Shown: piece by piece, positions 1 to 6,851 of the stretch | How the letters are laid out: the number at the start of each line of letters is the position of its first letter | How positions within the stretch are numbered: position 1 is the stretch's first letter | Notes under the pieces: generated by a model | Told to the model about the DNA's origin: nothing | The model's database searches: none | The model's input: only the letters and a program-made list of their open reading frames with translations | DNA from: an uncultured Acetobacteraceae bacterium | Lineage (GTDB): Bacteria; Pseudomonadota; Alphaproteobacteria; Acetobacterales; Acetobacteraceae | Direction: 5' to 3' | Assembly (NCBI GenBank): GCA_903839965.1 | Contig: CAIMEK010000586.1 | Span: 1 to 19,412 of the forward strand | Length of the DNA stretch: 19,412 nt | Translations under genes and position numbers: made by a program

Positions 1-375
1 CGCAGCCTGATGGCCGCGCCGTACGCGCCGGACACCGTTACGCTCGCGGTCGATTACAACATCGAGACTCCGATCAACGATCCGGACGACTTCACCCGGG
101 TCAAATGCAGCGACGGCCGGATCGAGCATATCGGCAAGGTGATCCGCGACTTCAACGCCATCGACACCGGCATTTTCCTGTGCACCCCGATCATGTTCGA
201 GGCGCTGGCGGAAAGCCAGGCGCAGGGCGACGACAGCATTTCCGGCGCCATGAACGTGCTGGCGCGATGGGGGAAGGCGCATGTTTTCGATATCCAGGGG
301 CGGCTCTGGCTCGATGTCGACGATCCCGTGGCCTACGCGAAAGCCGAGGCGCTGCTGACCTCGGGGCGGCTTTGA
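1..375 (+). CDS. Nucleotidyltransferase (NTP transferase family), C-terminal part
   Basis: The reading frame is open from the first base, so the 5' end lies outside the window and the ATG at position 10 is probably internal. The visible 124 residues look like the C-terminal third of a sugar- or inositol-phosphate nucleotidyltransferase of the GT-A/MobA-like fold. They include a 'GRIEHIGK' strand, a 'NAIDTGIFLC' segment, and a late 'WLDVDDPVAYAKAE' motif in which the Asp residues would help hold metal and nucleotide. Such enzymes couple CTP or another NTP to a phosphorylated alcohol or sugar. The next gene, 10 bp downstream, is a CDP-alcohol phosphatidyltransferase. This order recalls the inositol-1-phosphate cytidylyltransferase / phosphodiester synthase pair that is fused in some archaea and thermophiles. 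Substrate is unknown; a CDP-linked head group is the best inference. Confidence 0.75.
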   Translation, partial: RSLMAAPYAPDTVTLAVDYNIETPINDPDDFTRVKCSDGRIEHIGKVIRDFNAIDTGIFLCTPIMFEALAESQAQGDDSISGAMNVLARWGKAHVFDIQGRLWLDVDDPVAYAKAEALLTSGRL

Positions 376-385
376 CGCCCGTGCC

Positions 386-1366
386 GTGACGGATCACCCA
401 AGCGGGGAGACGAAGGTCGTGCAGACCGCCGAGCCAGTCCGGAGAGCGCGCGAGATCGAGGAGTTCACCAACCTCCATTTCATCCATCCGATCGCCGGCC
501 GCCTCGTTGTGGTGTTGGCGCGCCTGCACATCCGCCCGAATGCCGTTTCGCTGGCCGGCATGGCGTTCGGCGTATTGGCCGGGGTCGCTTACGCGAACTA
601 CGGAAATCCGCTTTGCGCGATCGCGGGTTTCGTCCTGATGATCGCCTGGCATGTGATGGATGGCGCCGACGGGCAGCTTGCGCGCCTGACGCAGGCGCAC
701 TCCGAGACGGGCAAGATCCTCGACGGCATCTGCGACTACGTCACCTTCGCCGCCGTCTATGTGGGGTTGGCGACGGCACTCGGCCGGCAGCACGGCGGGT
801 GGGTCTGGTGCGTCGTCATCGCGGCCGGCGCCTGCCACGCGATGCAGGCGGCCGCCTACGAGGCGCAGCGGGAGGAGTACAACTTCTGGCGCTGGGGCCG
901 TAAGTCCACCACGCTGATGGAGTTGAGCGCCCCGCCCCGTCCGGCGGCGGCGGCGGCTCCGGCGCAGGGGCTGCTGGATCTGCTCCATGGCCTGTATGGG
1001 CGGCTGCAGTTCCTGATTTCCGGCGGCACCCTGGTGTTCCACCAAAGGGTGGCCGCCGCCCTGCACGCGCGGCCCGAGCTGGCCGGCGCCATCCCCCAGC
1101 GCTATCGCGAGGTGTTCGCGCCGATGATCCGGCGATGGTCCGTGTTGTCGTCGAACTATCGCACCCTGGGGATTTTCATCTGCGCGCTGGCGAACGCGCC
1201 GCTGTACTACTTCTGGTTCGAGATCATCGGGTTCAGCGTGATCATGGTCATCCTGATTTCCCGCCAACACGCGCGCTACGCGCTGTTCTTCAAGGGCCTG
1301 GATACCGCGGAGTTGGCCCCCGCTACCTGTGCGCCCGGCGAAACAGGTAGACCGCCAGGGTCATGA
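386..1366 (+). CDS. CDP-alcohol phosphatidyltransferase family protein
   Basis: This is an integral membrane enzyme of 326 residues that joins a CDP-activated alcohol to a second alcohol with release of CMP. The family signature D-x2-DG-x2-AR-x8-G-x3-D-x3-D is complete: Asp92, Asp95, Gly96, Ala99, Arg100, Gly109, Asp113 and Asp117. The Asp residues bind the two metal ions and the last one is the expected base. Hydrophobic segments flank the motif (about 52-72, 76-92, 118-145) and more lie at the C-terminus (about 265-295). An Ala/Pro-rich linker sits near residue 190. The start is GTG, 10 bp after the preceding nucleotidyltransferase, so the two are probably cotranscribed. The last 44 bp overlap the end of the convergent lptG gene. 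The acceptor is unknown; phosphatidylinositol-type or sugar-phosphodiester products are both possible. Confidence 0.85.
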   Translation: MTDHPSGETKVVQTAEPVRRAREIEEFTNLHFIHPIAGRLVVVLARLHIRPNAVSLAGMAFGVLAGVAYANYGNPLCAIAGFVLMIAWHVMDGADGQLARLTQAHSETGKILDGICDYVTFAAVYVGLATALGRQHGGWVWCVVIAAGACHAMQAAAYEAQREEYNFWRWGRKSTTLMELSAPPRPAAAAAPAQGLLDLLHGLYGRLQFLISGGTLVFHQRVAAALHARPELAGAIPQRYREVFAPMIRRWSVLSSNYRTLGIFICALANAPLYYFWFEIIGFSVIMVILISRQHARYALFFKGLDTAELAPATCAPGETGRPPGS

Positions 1367-2384
1367 GCAGCAGCGACGGCGCCAATGCGCTGAACGCCGG
1401 GTTCATGCCCAGCAGCAGCGACAGGTAGTGCGTGATCTGCTGGGCCAGCGAGAAGACGATGCCGAAGAGCGCCCCGATGGTGATCTGTTGCCCGTAATGC
1501 TGCGCCCGCGGCGGCCCGAACACGAAGGGGGCGGTAATCATGATCATGGCGGCCATCGAGAAGGGAATGCTGACCTTGGTCCATAGCTCCTGCTCGTAGC
1601 GCACCGCCTGCTGGCGGCGTTGCTTGAGATCGCGGACATACCGGTACAAGGCGATCGGCGGCATGCTCTCCGGCGGCAACAGCAGGAGCTGGGTCGGGAT
1701 GAACGACACCCAGGACAACGAGGCAAGGTTCTCGGTCTGGAATTGCCCGCCGTTGATGCGTTTTCGCACCACGTCGTTCAGCAACCACGTGCCGTCCGGC
1801 TGCACATCGGCGCTCCCGGCATGGATGAAGCTCAGCAGGTTCCCATCGGGGCTGAAATCATAGATGTCGATATCCTTCGGCACGTTGCCGTACTGAAACT
1901 CCTGGACGTTCAGGAACTGCTGGTCCCGCTGCGCCCAGAAGCTGTCGCTGCTGCGCAGCGACGTCGACGACGACAGCGCGGACAGGCGCTGCGACTGGGC
2001 GAGCTGCTGCGCCGGCGGAACCACGAACTGAGCCATCAGGAACAGGGCAATGGCAATCGGCACGGCGAGCTTGAGGACCGAGGCGACGATGCGCTCCTCG
2101 GAGATGCCGAGGCTGCGGAATGCGGTGAGTTCGAAATTCCTGGCCAGCGCCCCCAGCGCAAGCAGGCTGCCCAGCAGCATCGACACCGGCGTCACCTGGA
2201 TCAGCCGCGCCGGCGCGGTCAACACCACGTAGACGAAGGCATCGACCACGCGGTAGTGGCCCTGGCCGACGGAGGCGAGCTGTTCGACGAATTCGAGCAG
2301 GCTGAACAATGCGGTCAGCGTCGCCGCGACCAGCACGATGGCCCGCAAGGCGGTGGCCTCGATATAGCGGTCAAGCAGGGTCAT
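1323..2384 (-). CDS. lptG: LptG-like permease (YjgP/YjgQ family)
   Basis: This 353-residue membrane protein matches LptG in length and layout. Three N-terminal membrane helices (about 12-31, 60-82, 102-122) are followed by a periplasmic beta-rich domain (about 125-260) and three C-terminal helices (about 270-290, 300-320, 328-348). In the family, LptF and LptG form the membrane part of the LptB2FG ABC transporter, which pulls lipopolysaccharide from the inner membrane and hands it to LptC/LptA. The segment 'ELTAFRSLGISEERI' (about 85-99) is the usual cytoplasmic coupling region that contacts LptB. It begins 54 bp after the lptF reading frame and is probably in the same operon. No pepA gene lies upstream, unlike the common lptFG locus, so this may be a paralogous pair serving a glycolipid made by neighbouring genes. 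That role is inference. Confidence 0.88.
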   Translation of the reverse strand: MTLLDRYIEATALRAIVLVAATLTALFSLLEFVEQLASVGQGHYRVVDAFVYVVLTAPARLIQVTPVSMLLGSLLALGALARNFELTAFRSLGISEERIVASVLKLAVPIAIALFLMAQFVVPPAQQLAQSQRLSALSSSTSLRSSDSFWAQRDQQFLNVQEFQYGNVPKDIDIYDFSPDGNLLSFIHAGSADVQPDGTWLLNDVVRKRINGGQFQTENLASLSWVSFIPTQLLLLPPESMPPIALYRYVRDLKQRRQQAVRYEQELWTKVSIPFSMAAMIMITAPFVFGPPRAQHYGQQITIGALFGIVFSLAQQITHYLSLLLGMNPAFSALAPSLLLMTLAVYLFRRAHR

Positions 2385-2438
2385 GCTCGCCAGGCGCGCT
2401 GTTCGAAGGGGCCGACCCGGGGGCTGCGGAGCGTCGCA

Positions 2439-3527
2439 TCAGGCGGGTCTGCCCCGGAATTTCGTGGCCAGGTTCGGTCCGCACATGACCAGGAGCAGGA
2501 GCAGGCAGAGCAGCGCCGGCGCCCACCAGATGCCCGGAAACCCGGGCACCACGCCGTGCTGAACCCAGGTGCGCGCCGACGTGCACAGCAGGTAGTAGCC
2601 CGAATAGATCAGGATCGCCGCGCCGTATTTGGTATATTTCCTCTGCCGCGGCTCCGCACGGCTCAGCGGCACGCCCAGCATGCCGAGCAGCAGCGTCGAC
2701 AGGGGCGTCGACAGGCGCCATTGGAATTCGGCGATGTCCGCGGGCTGGTCGGAGAGCGCGAGATGCAGGCTGCGGGCGGCCACGGCGCTGTATTCGAGGG
2801 GCGCGACGTCGCGGCCGTCCGGGTCCACGATGATCCCCCCCGCGGTCAGGAACGAATCGGCCTGGCCGGCCTCACGCCCGATCCGATAGATGTGGGCATC
2901 GCTCAGATAGACCTTCGGACTGCCGTTCGCCGTTGTTTGCGGCAACGGGTAGGCGAGCTGGGCGTGGATGATCTCGATGCGATCGCTGTAGCCGATTTTC
3001 ACGAACACATCGCGCCCGGGCAGGTCCGGTCCGGCGCGACGGCCAAGGAAGATCACCCGGTTTCCGTTCTGGCCGACATAGAAAGTGCCCGGCTCCATCG
3101 CATTGGCATCGAGCATGATCTCGGCACGTTTGGAAAGCTCGTGCAGCTTCTGGTACGCCCACGGCCGCACCACCAGCGACAGGCCCGCAACCGCGATGGC
3201 CAGGCAGCCCGACAAGGCGACCACCGCCCGCATCACCTTTGCCGGGGTCATGCGCAGCGCGAACATGGCGATGAATTCGGAATCGCCGTGCAGCTTGCCG
3301 AACGCCAGCACCACCGAGAGATACAGCGATATCGGGATCAGCACTTCCAGCGCGATCAGCAGTTTCAGACCGATCATTTCCGCGATCGTATCGGTCGGCA
3401 GCAGCCCGTTGACGGCCTCCGACAGGAAGCCGGCGGCACAGTAGCCGCAGAACTAGGCAACCAGGATGCCCAGAATGGCCGCCAGCGGGGCGCTGATTTC
3501 CCGGATCAGGTAACGATTGAAGATCAC
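2439..3527 (-). pseudogene. lptF: LptF-like permease with in-frame amber codon
   Basis: The full frame from the GTG at 3527 (or an in-frame GTG at 3533) to the stop at 2439 would give 362 residues, the usual LptF length. Its N-terminus is typical: 'IFNRYLIREISAPLAAILGI'. Codon 25, at 3453-3455, is TAG inside the first membrane helix; the same frame then runs on with normal LptF sequence. This includes the coupling-helix region 'DSEFIAMFALRMTPAKV', the periplasmic domain, and the C-terminal 'EFQWRLSTPLSTLLLGML' and 'VPLSRAEPRQRKY' segments. If the stop is real, translation could restart at the ATG at 3377 and give 312 residues lacking helix 1, but no good ribosome binding site precedes that ATG. 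A sequencing error, stop suppression and a recent inactivating mutation are all possible. Everything after codon 25 looks under selection, with no further frameshifts. Confidence 0.85.
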
Positions 3528-3647
3528 GGCCACGCCCCGTCCGTCCGCCGGCGGGCGACCGTCTGGGCATCTCCCGCGTCGGGCTGACGGAAAGGGACAA
3601 TGAGGCTATCGCTCGTCACGGCGGATCGCTCTCTTGGCACGCGTTGT

Positions 3648-3676
3648 TCTATAGAGCCTGCTCCCAGGGCGGTCAA
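3648..3676 (-). promoter_or_regulatory. Sigma70-like promoter for lptFG
   Basis: On the minus strand a -35 element TTGACC (3671-3676) is followed, after exactly 17 bp, by a -10 element TATAGA (3648-3653). This is a good match to the housekeeping consensus and stands out in GC-rich DNA. Transcription would start near 3640, giving a leader of roughly 115 nt before the lptF start at 3527. No competing reading frame on that strand needs this sequence. The call rests on the consensus and spacing only. Confidence 0.55.
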
Positions 3677-3709
3677 TTTCTGGATTGGCGAGACGGTGGT
3701 GGGAAACCT

Positions 3710-3725
3710 GCAAGGAAGCGCTTGC
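3710..3725. repeat. GCAAG-N6-CTTGC inverted repeat (site A)
   Basis: The 16-bp sequence GCAAGGAAGCGCTTGC has inverted 5-bp ends (GCAAG/CTTGC) around six bases. It shares its shape with three other sites in the window (3916-3931, 9933-9948, 10073-10088). It lies about 34 bp upstream of the lptFG -35 element, within the divergent region between lptF and the glycosyltransferase operon. It is the weakest member of the set because its central bases differ from the others. It could be an operator half-match or chance. Confidence 0.3.
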
Positions 3726-3899
3726 AAGCCGACTTCCGCCGGTATCGGTTGCCCCGCGCGGAGCAGGCAGAAGGATTACCGGAACGTCATCAGCAACCTT
3801 GCCGCTGGCGGGCGAATTCTCGCCAATAGTGTCGAGGCGGGGCTTTCCGGGCGGGTCATTGCCGGACCGCAGGTCGGCGCGGGCCGCGTGGCCGATGTC

Positions 3900-3932
3900 G
3901 GTTGACATCACGGCTGCAAGTGGCAGTTTGCC
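3900..3932 (+). promoter_or_regulatory. Conserved promoter block, copy B, upstream of the GT4-flippase operon
   Basis: The block reads ggttgacatca, five variable bases, then gcaagtggcagtttgcc. The same 33-bp arrangement, on the opposite strand, precedes the other glycosyltransferase operon at 9932-9964; 29 of 33 positions agree by eye. It contains a TTGACA that could be a -35 element. The GCAAG-N6-TTTGC near-palindrome (3916-3931) then falls in the spacer and -10 area, where no good TATAAT match is present, so an activator or an alternative sigma factor may be needed. The 604-bp stretch between lptF and the glycosyltransferase otherwise holds only the lptF promoter, site A, a hairpin and the leader ORF described separately. 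Confidence 0.5.
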
Positions 3933-3988
3933 CGCCAGCGCCGCTGTCTTCACCCCCGCATGGGTTGTGCGGTTCGGCTGTGGCGGGC

Positions 3989-4001
3989 CCTGCCTTGCAG
4001 G
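3989..4001 (+). other. Small hairpin in the 5' leader of the GT4 gene
   Basis: CCTGC and GCAGG form a perfect 5-bp stem around a three-base loop (CTT), and flanking CC/GG bases could extend it past a bulged A. It lies between promoter block B and the leader ORF that starts at 4028. There is no following run of T, so it does not look like an intrinsic terminator. The matching leader upstream of the opposite glycosyltransferase is about 43 bp shorter between block and ATG and has no obvious equivalent. A regulatory RNA role is speculative. Confidence 0.25.
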
Positions 4002-4027
4002 AGGGACGTGAAGTCTTCGCCGGCAGG

Positions 4028-4135
4028 ATGCGGGGCCGGAACAGCGACCAGAGGGTACACGTGCGCGACATCGCAATAGTCCCGACCGGAGTGGATCGCC
4101 AGCCGATCCGACGCGCCGCACCCGGTGCTCCATGA
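4028..4135 (+). CDS. Possible 35-codon leader ORF overlapping the GT4 start
   Basis: An ATG at 4028 opens a 35-codon frame that ends in TGA at 4133-4135, overlapping the ATG of the next gene as ATGA. The glycosyltransferase ATG at 4132 has no Shine-Dalgarno sequence of its own, so translational coupling through this frame is plausible. The first 17 codons align without gaps to the first 17 codons of the glycosyltransferase on the opposite strand (from 9879); about 37 of 51 bases agree. The differences fall evenly on the three codon positions, which argues for conservation as DNA or RNA and not as a peptide. It could be a translated leader, an untranslated RNA element, or the remnant of a gene that once followed this promoter. 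Confidence 0.3.
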   Translation: MRGRNSDQRVHVRDIAIVPTGVDRQPIRRAAPGAP

Positions 4136-5388
4136 AAATCCTGTTCACCTTCGAAAACCCCCTGCCGAGCGCCGAAGCGGACGCCGAGGTGTTCGTGACC
4201 ACGGCGAAATGCCTCGCGCCCCTGACCACGCGGTCGTGGCTGCACGTGCCGCTGTCGGACAACGGCAGCGCCGAGGCGATTGGCGCCCTGGCGGGGATGC
4301 CGGTGGTGCGCGCCCACGCACCGCTGCACCCGGCGGCGCTGCGGCATTTCTGCTGTGGGCTGACCCTGGTGCGCAGGCCGGAATTCCGGCAGGCCGATTG
4401 CGTCTACACGCGCAACCTCTGGGTCGCCTGGCTGGCGGTGCTGTGCGGGCAACTGGTTGCGTTCGATCATTACCGCCCCTGGGCCGCCCAGATTCCGCCG
4501 CTGCAGCCCTGGATCTATCGCCTGTTCTGCAACCGGCGATTCCTGGTCAACATCTGCCACTCCGACTACACCCGCAGAACCTACCTTGATCTCGGCATCC
4601 CGGCGGATAAATTGATTTGCATCCACAATGGTTTCGCGCCGGAGCGGTTGCAGGCCGCCGTTTCGATGGCGGTCGCGAAGCCAAGAATCGGCGTTCCCGC
4701 CGACAGGAAAACCGTCGTCTACACGGGACGCATCAACCACAAGAAAGGGCTGAGCCTGGTGATCGAGGCAGCGAAGCAGTTGCCCGACCTGCTGTTCATC
4801 CTGGTCGGCTCGCAAGGCGAAGGCCCGATCGAGAAGCTGGCGAACGGCGTCGCCAACGTGCGGTTCGTCCCTTGGCAACCGGCGGAAGCGCTCGGACAGT
4901 ATGTGTTTGCCGCGGACGTGTTGCTGATTCCGCCGTCCTGGCAGCCGCTGGCCGAATTCGGCTCGACGGTGCTGCCGCTGAAGCTGTTCTTCTACATGGC
5001 TTCGGGCCGTCCGATCCTGGCCGGCGACACGCCCGATATCAACGAGCTTCTGCGGCATGGGGAAAACGCCTTCCTGTGCCGCCCGGATTGCCTCGATGCG
5101 ATGGTCGCGGGGCTGACGGCGCTGACCACCGACACGGACCTCGCCAGCCGCCTTGCCGCGGCGGCGAAGGCGGACAGCGCCGGCTTCACCTGGGACGCCC
5201 GCGCGCACAAAATCGCCGACGTCCTGGCGCGCCGGCTGAGCACGCTGCCCGAGCAAGGCGGCTGGGGCTGCACGCAATTTGGCGCCTGCCTGCGGCAGTC
5301 CTGGCGCTGGCTGGCGCACCTCGTGCGCAAACGCTCCTGGGTCTTGCCGCCGGATGCGGCGGCCGCCCTTCGCCGTTCCGCTGAATGA
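4132..5388 (+). CDS. Family 4-like glycosyltransferase
   Basis: This 418-residue protein has the two-domain GT-B layout of GT4 enzymes, which move a sugar from a nucleotide donor to a lipid or glycan acceptor at the cytoplasmic face of the inner membrane. The donor domain is clear: 'VVYTGRINHKKG' (about 195-206), 'FILVGSQGEGP' (about 222-232), and 'PLKLFFYMASGRPI' (282-295). In many relatives the last motif reads 'KLFEYMA', with a Glu that contacts the donor sugar; here residue 287 is Phe. The C-terminal 50 residues are rich in Trp and Arg and may contact the membrane. The ATG overlaps the stop of a short upstream frame, and its own stop overlaps the flippase start as ATGA, so coupling is likely on both sides. 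Donor and acceptor are unknown. Confidence 0.85.
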   Translation: MKILFTFENPLPSAEADAEVFVTTAKCLAPLTTRSWLHVPLSDNGSAEAIGALAGMPVVRAHAPLHPAALRHFCCGLTLVRRPEFRQADCVYTRNLWVAWLAVLCGQLVAFDHYRPWAAQIPPLQPWIYRLFCNRRFLVNICHSDYTRRTYLDLGIPADKLICIHNGFAPERLQAAVSMAVAKPRIGVPADRKTVVYTGRINHKKGLSLVIEAAKQLPDLLFILVGSQGEGPIEKLANGVANVRFVPWQPAEALGQYVFAADVLLIPPSWQPLAEFGSTVLPLKLFFYMASGRPILAGDTPDINELLRHGENAFLCRPDCLDAMVAGLTALTTDTDLASRLAAAAKADSAGFTWDARAHKIADVLARRLSTLPEQGGWGCTQFGACLRQSWRWLAHLVRKRSWVLPPDAAAALRRSAE

Positions 5389-6851
5389 CGGCCGAACGGC
5401 CTTCCACCGGCACCGATCGCTATCGCCGGCACCTGGGCCGCGGCTTCAACTGGCTCGGCGGCGCGACGGTCATCGCCAAGGTCATCGACTTTTCGACCAT
5501 CCTGGCGGTGCTGCTGTTCCTCACCAAGGAGCAGGTCGGCATCGCTTCGCTGGTAGTTTCCGTCGGCATGGTCATCGAGGCGTTCGACGGACTGGGCACC
5601 AGCGACGCGCTGGTGCAGGCCCGCTCGGTGTCGCGGGTGCAGGTCGATACGTTGTTCTGGTTCGTCATCGGCGCGGCGAGCCTGGTTGCCGGAGCGACGC
5701 TGCTGGCCGCACCCTGGATCGAGGCGGTCTACGGCGTCGCGGGAATGGCGGCCTATTTCGGGGCGGTCGCGGTCAAGCAGCCGCTGGTCGGCGCCGCGCT
5801 GATTCCGCTCGCGCTGCTGAACCGGAACCTGCGCTACGAGCGGATCGCGGTCATCAACGTTTGCGCGACCCTGGCCGCCGCATTGACGCGGCTCGGCCTG
5901 GCCGTTTGGGGCGCCGGCGCCTGGGCGATTGTCGGCGGCTATACGGCGAGCGGCCTCTACATTTTGATCGGCGCCCTGGTGGCCAGGCCGTTCCTGCCGA
6001 GGCCGAGGTTCGAGGTGTCGGCGATCGCGCCGCTGGTGCGCTTCGGCCTGCGCGCCGCCGTTTCGAACATCTTCGAGCAGATCTTCAAGAACGTCGATTA
6101 CCTGCTGGTCGGATGGTTTTGGGGCGCCGCCCAGCTCGCGGTGTACCGGGTGGCGTTCGATGTCGCCATGGAGCCGGCGATGGCGGTCGGCACGCTGGTC
6201 AACCGCACCGCCCTGCCCGTGTTTGCCCGCGTATCGTCCGCTCGGGACCAATTTGTGCAGTCGGTGACTTGGTCGTTGCGCCGGGTCGTGCTGCTGGTGG
6301 CGCCCCTTATGGTGGGGCTGATGCTGGTCGCCGATCCGCTTACCGCGATGATCCGCGACGGGCTGGGCAACAGCTACGCCGCGGCCGCCCTGCCGCTCAA
6401 GCTGCTGGCGGCGGCGGCGCTGCTGCGCGTGAGTTTGCAGTTGCTGTCGCCAGTGATGATGGCATCCGGACGCCCGGGATCGGCGGCCCGTCTGTCGGCC
6501 GCGACGCTGCTGCTGCTGGGCACGGGCATTTTCGCCGCCGGCTTCAGTTTCCCTGCGCAAACCGGCATCGTCGCCGTGTCGGCGGTGTGGTTGGGCATCT
6601 ATCCGCTATTGCTGGTCTGGGGCAGCCGCTACCTGCGCCGGCACTGGGACATCGGGGCGGGAAGGCTTGCGCGCGCCTTCATCGTGCCCGCTATCGGCAT
6701 CGCCGCCATGATCGCCCTCGTGGAGGCGGCGCGGCTGTTGATCGGCAGCAGCGATCCCGTGGTGCAGATCGGCATCGTCGGGGTGGCGACGGCACTGACC
6801 TATGCCGCCCTGTTCGCCTACGCCCGCCATCGGCCTCAGGGAACGGCTTGA
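5385..6851 (+). CDS. Wzx-type oligosaccharide flippase (MOP superfamily)
   Basis: This polytopic membrane protein of 488 residues has about 12-14 hydrophobic segments and the usual features of the polysaccharide-transporter family. These include an N-terminal 'RGFNWLGGATVIAKVIDFSTILAV' type helix with a cytoplasmic Arg-rich start, a 'LVQARSVSRVQVDTLFWFVI' segment, and a repeat-like second half beginning near 'LVRFGLRAAVSNIFEQIFKNVDYLLVG'. Such proteins turn undecaprenyl-linked or other lipid-linked glycans from the inner to the outer leaflet of the cytoplasmic membrane. It follows the glycosyltransferase with an ATGA overlap, so the two products probably serve one pathway. The 3' end overlaps the convergent radical SAM gene by 16 bp. 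Its substrate is not visible from sequence. Confidence 0.88.
   Translation: MTAERPSTGTDRYRRHLGRGFNWLGGATVIAKVIDFSTILAVLLFLTKEQVGIASLVVSVGMVIEAFDGLGTSDALVQARSVSRVQVDTLFWFVIGAASLVAGATLLAAPWIEAVYGVAGMAAYFGAVAVKQPLVGAALIPLALLNRNLRYERIAVINVCATLAAALTRLGLAVWGAGAWAIVGGYTASGLYILIGALVARPFLPRPRFEVSAIAPLVRFGLRAAVSNIFEQIFKNVDYLLVGWFWGAAQLAVYRVAFDVAMEPAMAVGTLVNRTALPVFARVSSARDQFVQSVTWSLRRVVLLVAPLMVGLMLVADPLTAMIRDGLGNSYAAAALPLKLLAAAALLRVSLQLLSPVMMASGRPGSAARLSAATLLLLGTGIFAAGFSFPAQTGIVAVSAVWLGIYPLLLVWGSRYLRRHWDIGAGRLARAFIVPAIGIAAMIALVEAARLLIGSSDPVVQIGIVGVATALTYAALFAYARHRPQGTA

Noticed and set aside
1620..3587. Open frame of 655 codons on the plus strand across lptG and lptF
   Set aside because: It is antisense to two clear membrane-protein genes, is rich in Arg, Gln, His and Asp as expected for a shadow frame in GC-rich DNA, and shows no domain.
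3921..3936. TGGCAGTTTGCC as a sigma54 (-24/-12) promoter
   Set aside because: The GG and GC elements are not at the required spacing and the TTGC part falls too close to TGGCA; the palindrome explains the sequence better.
3902..4135. 77-codon frame before the GT4 gene as a full gene
   Set aside because: Its 5' part has no recognisable domain and runs through the promoter block; only the last 35 codons, starting at 4028, have independent support.
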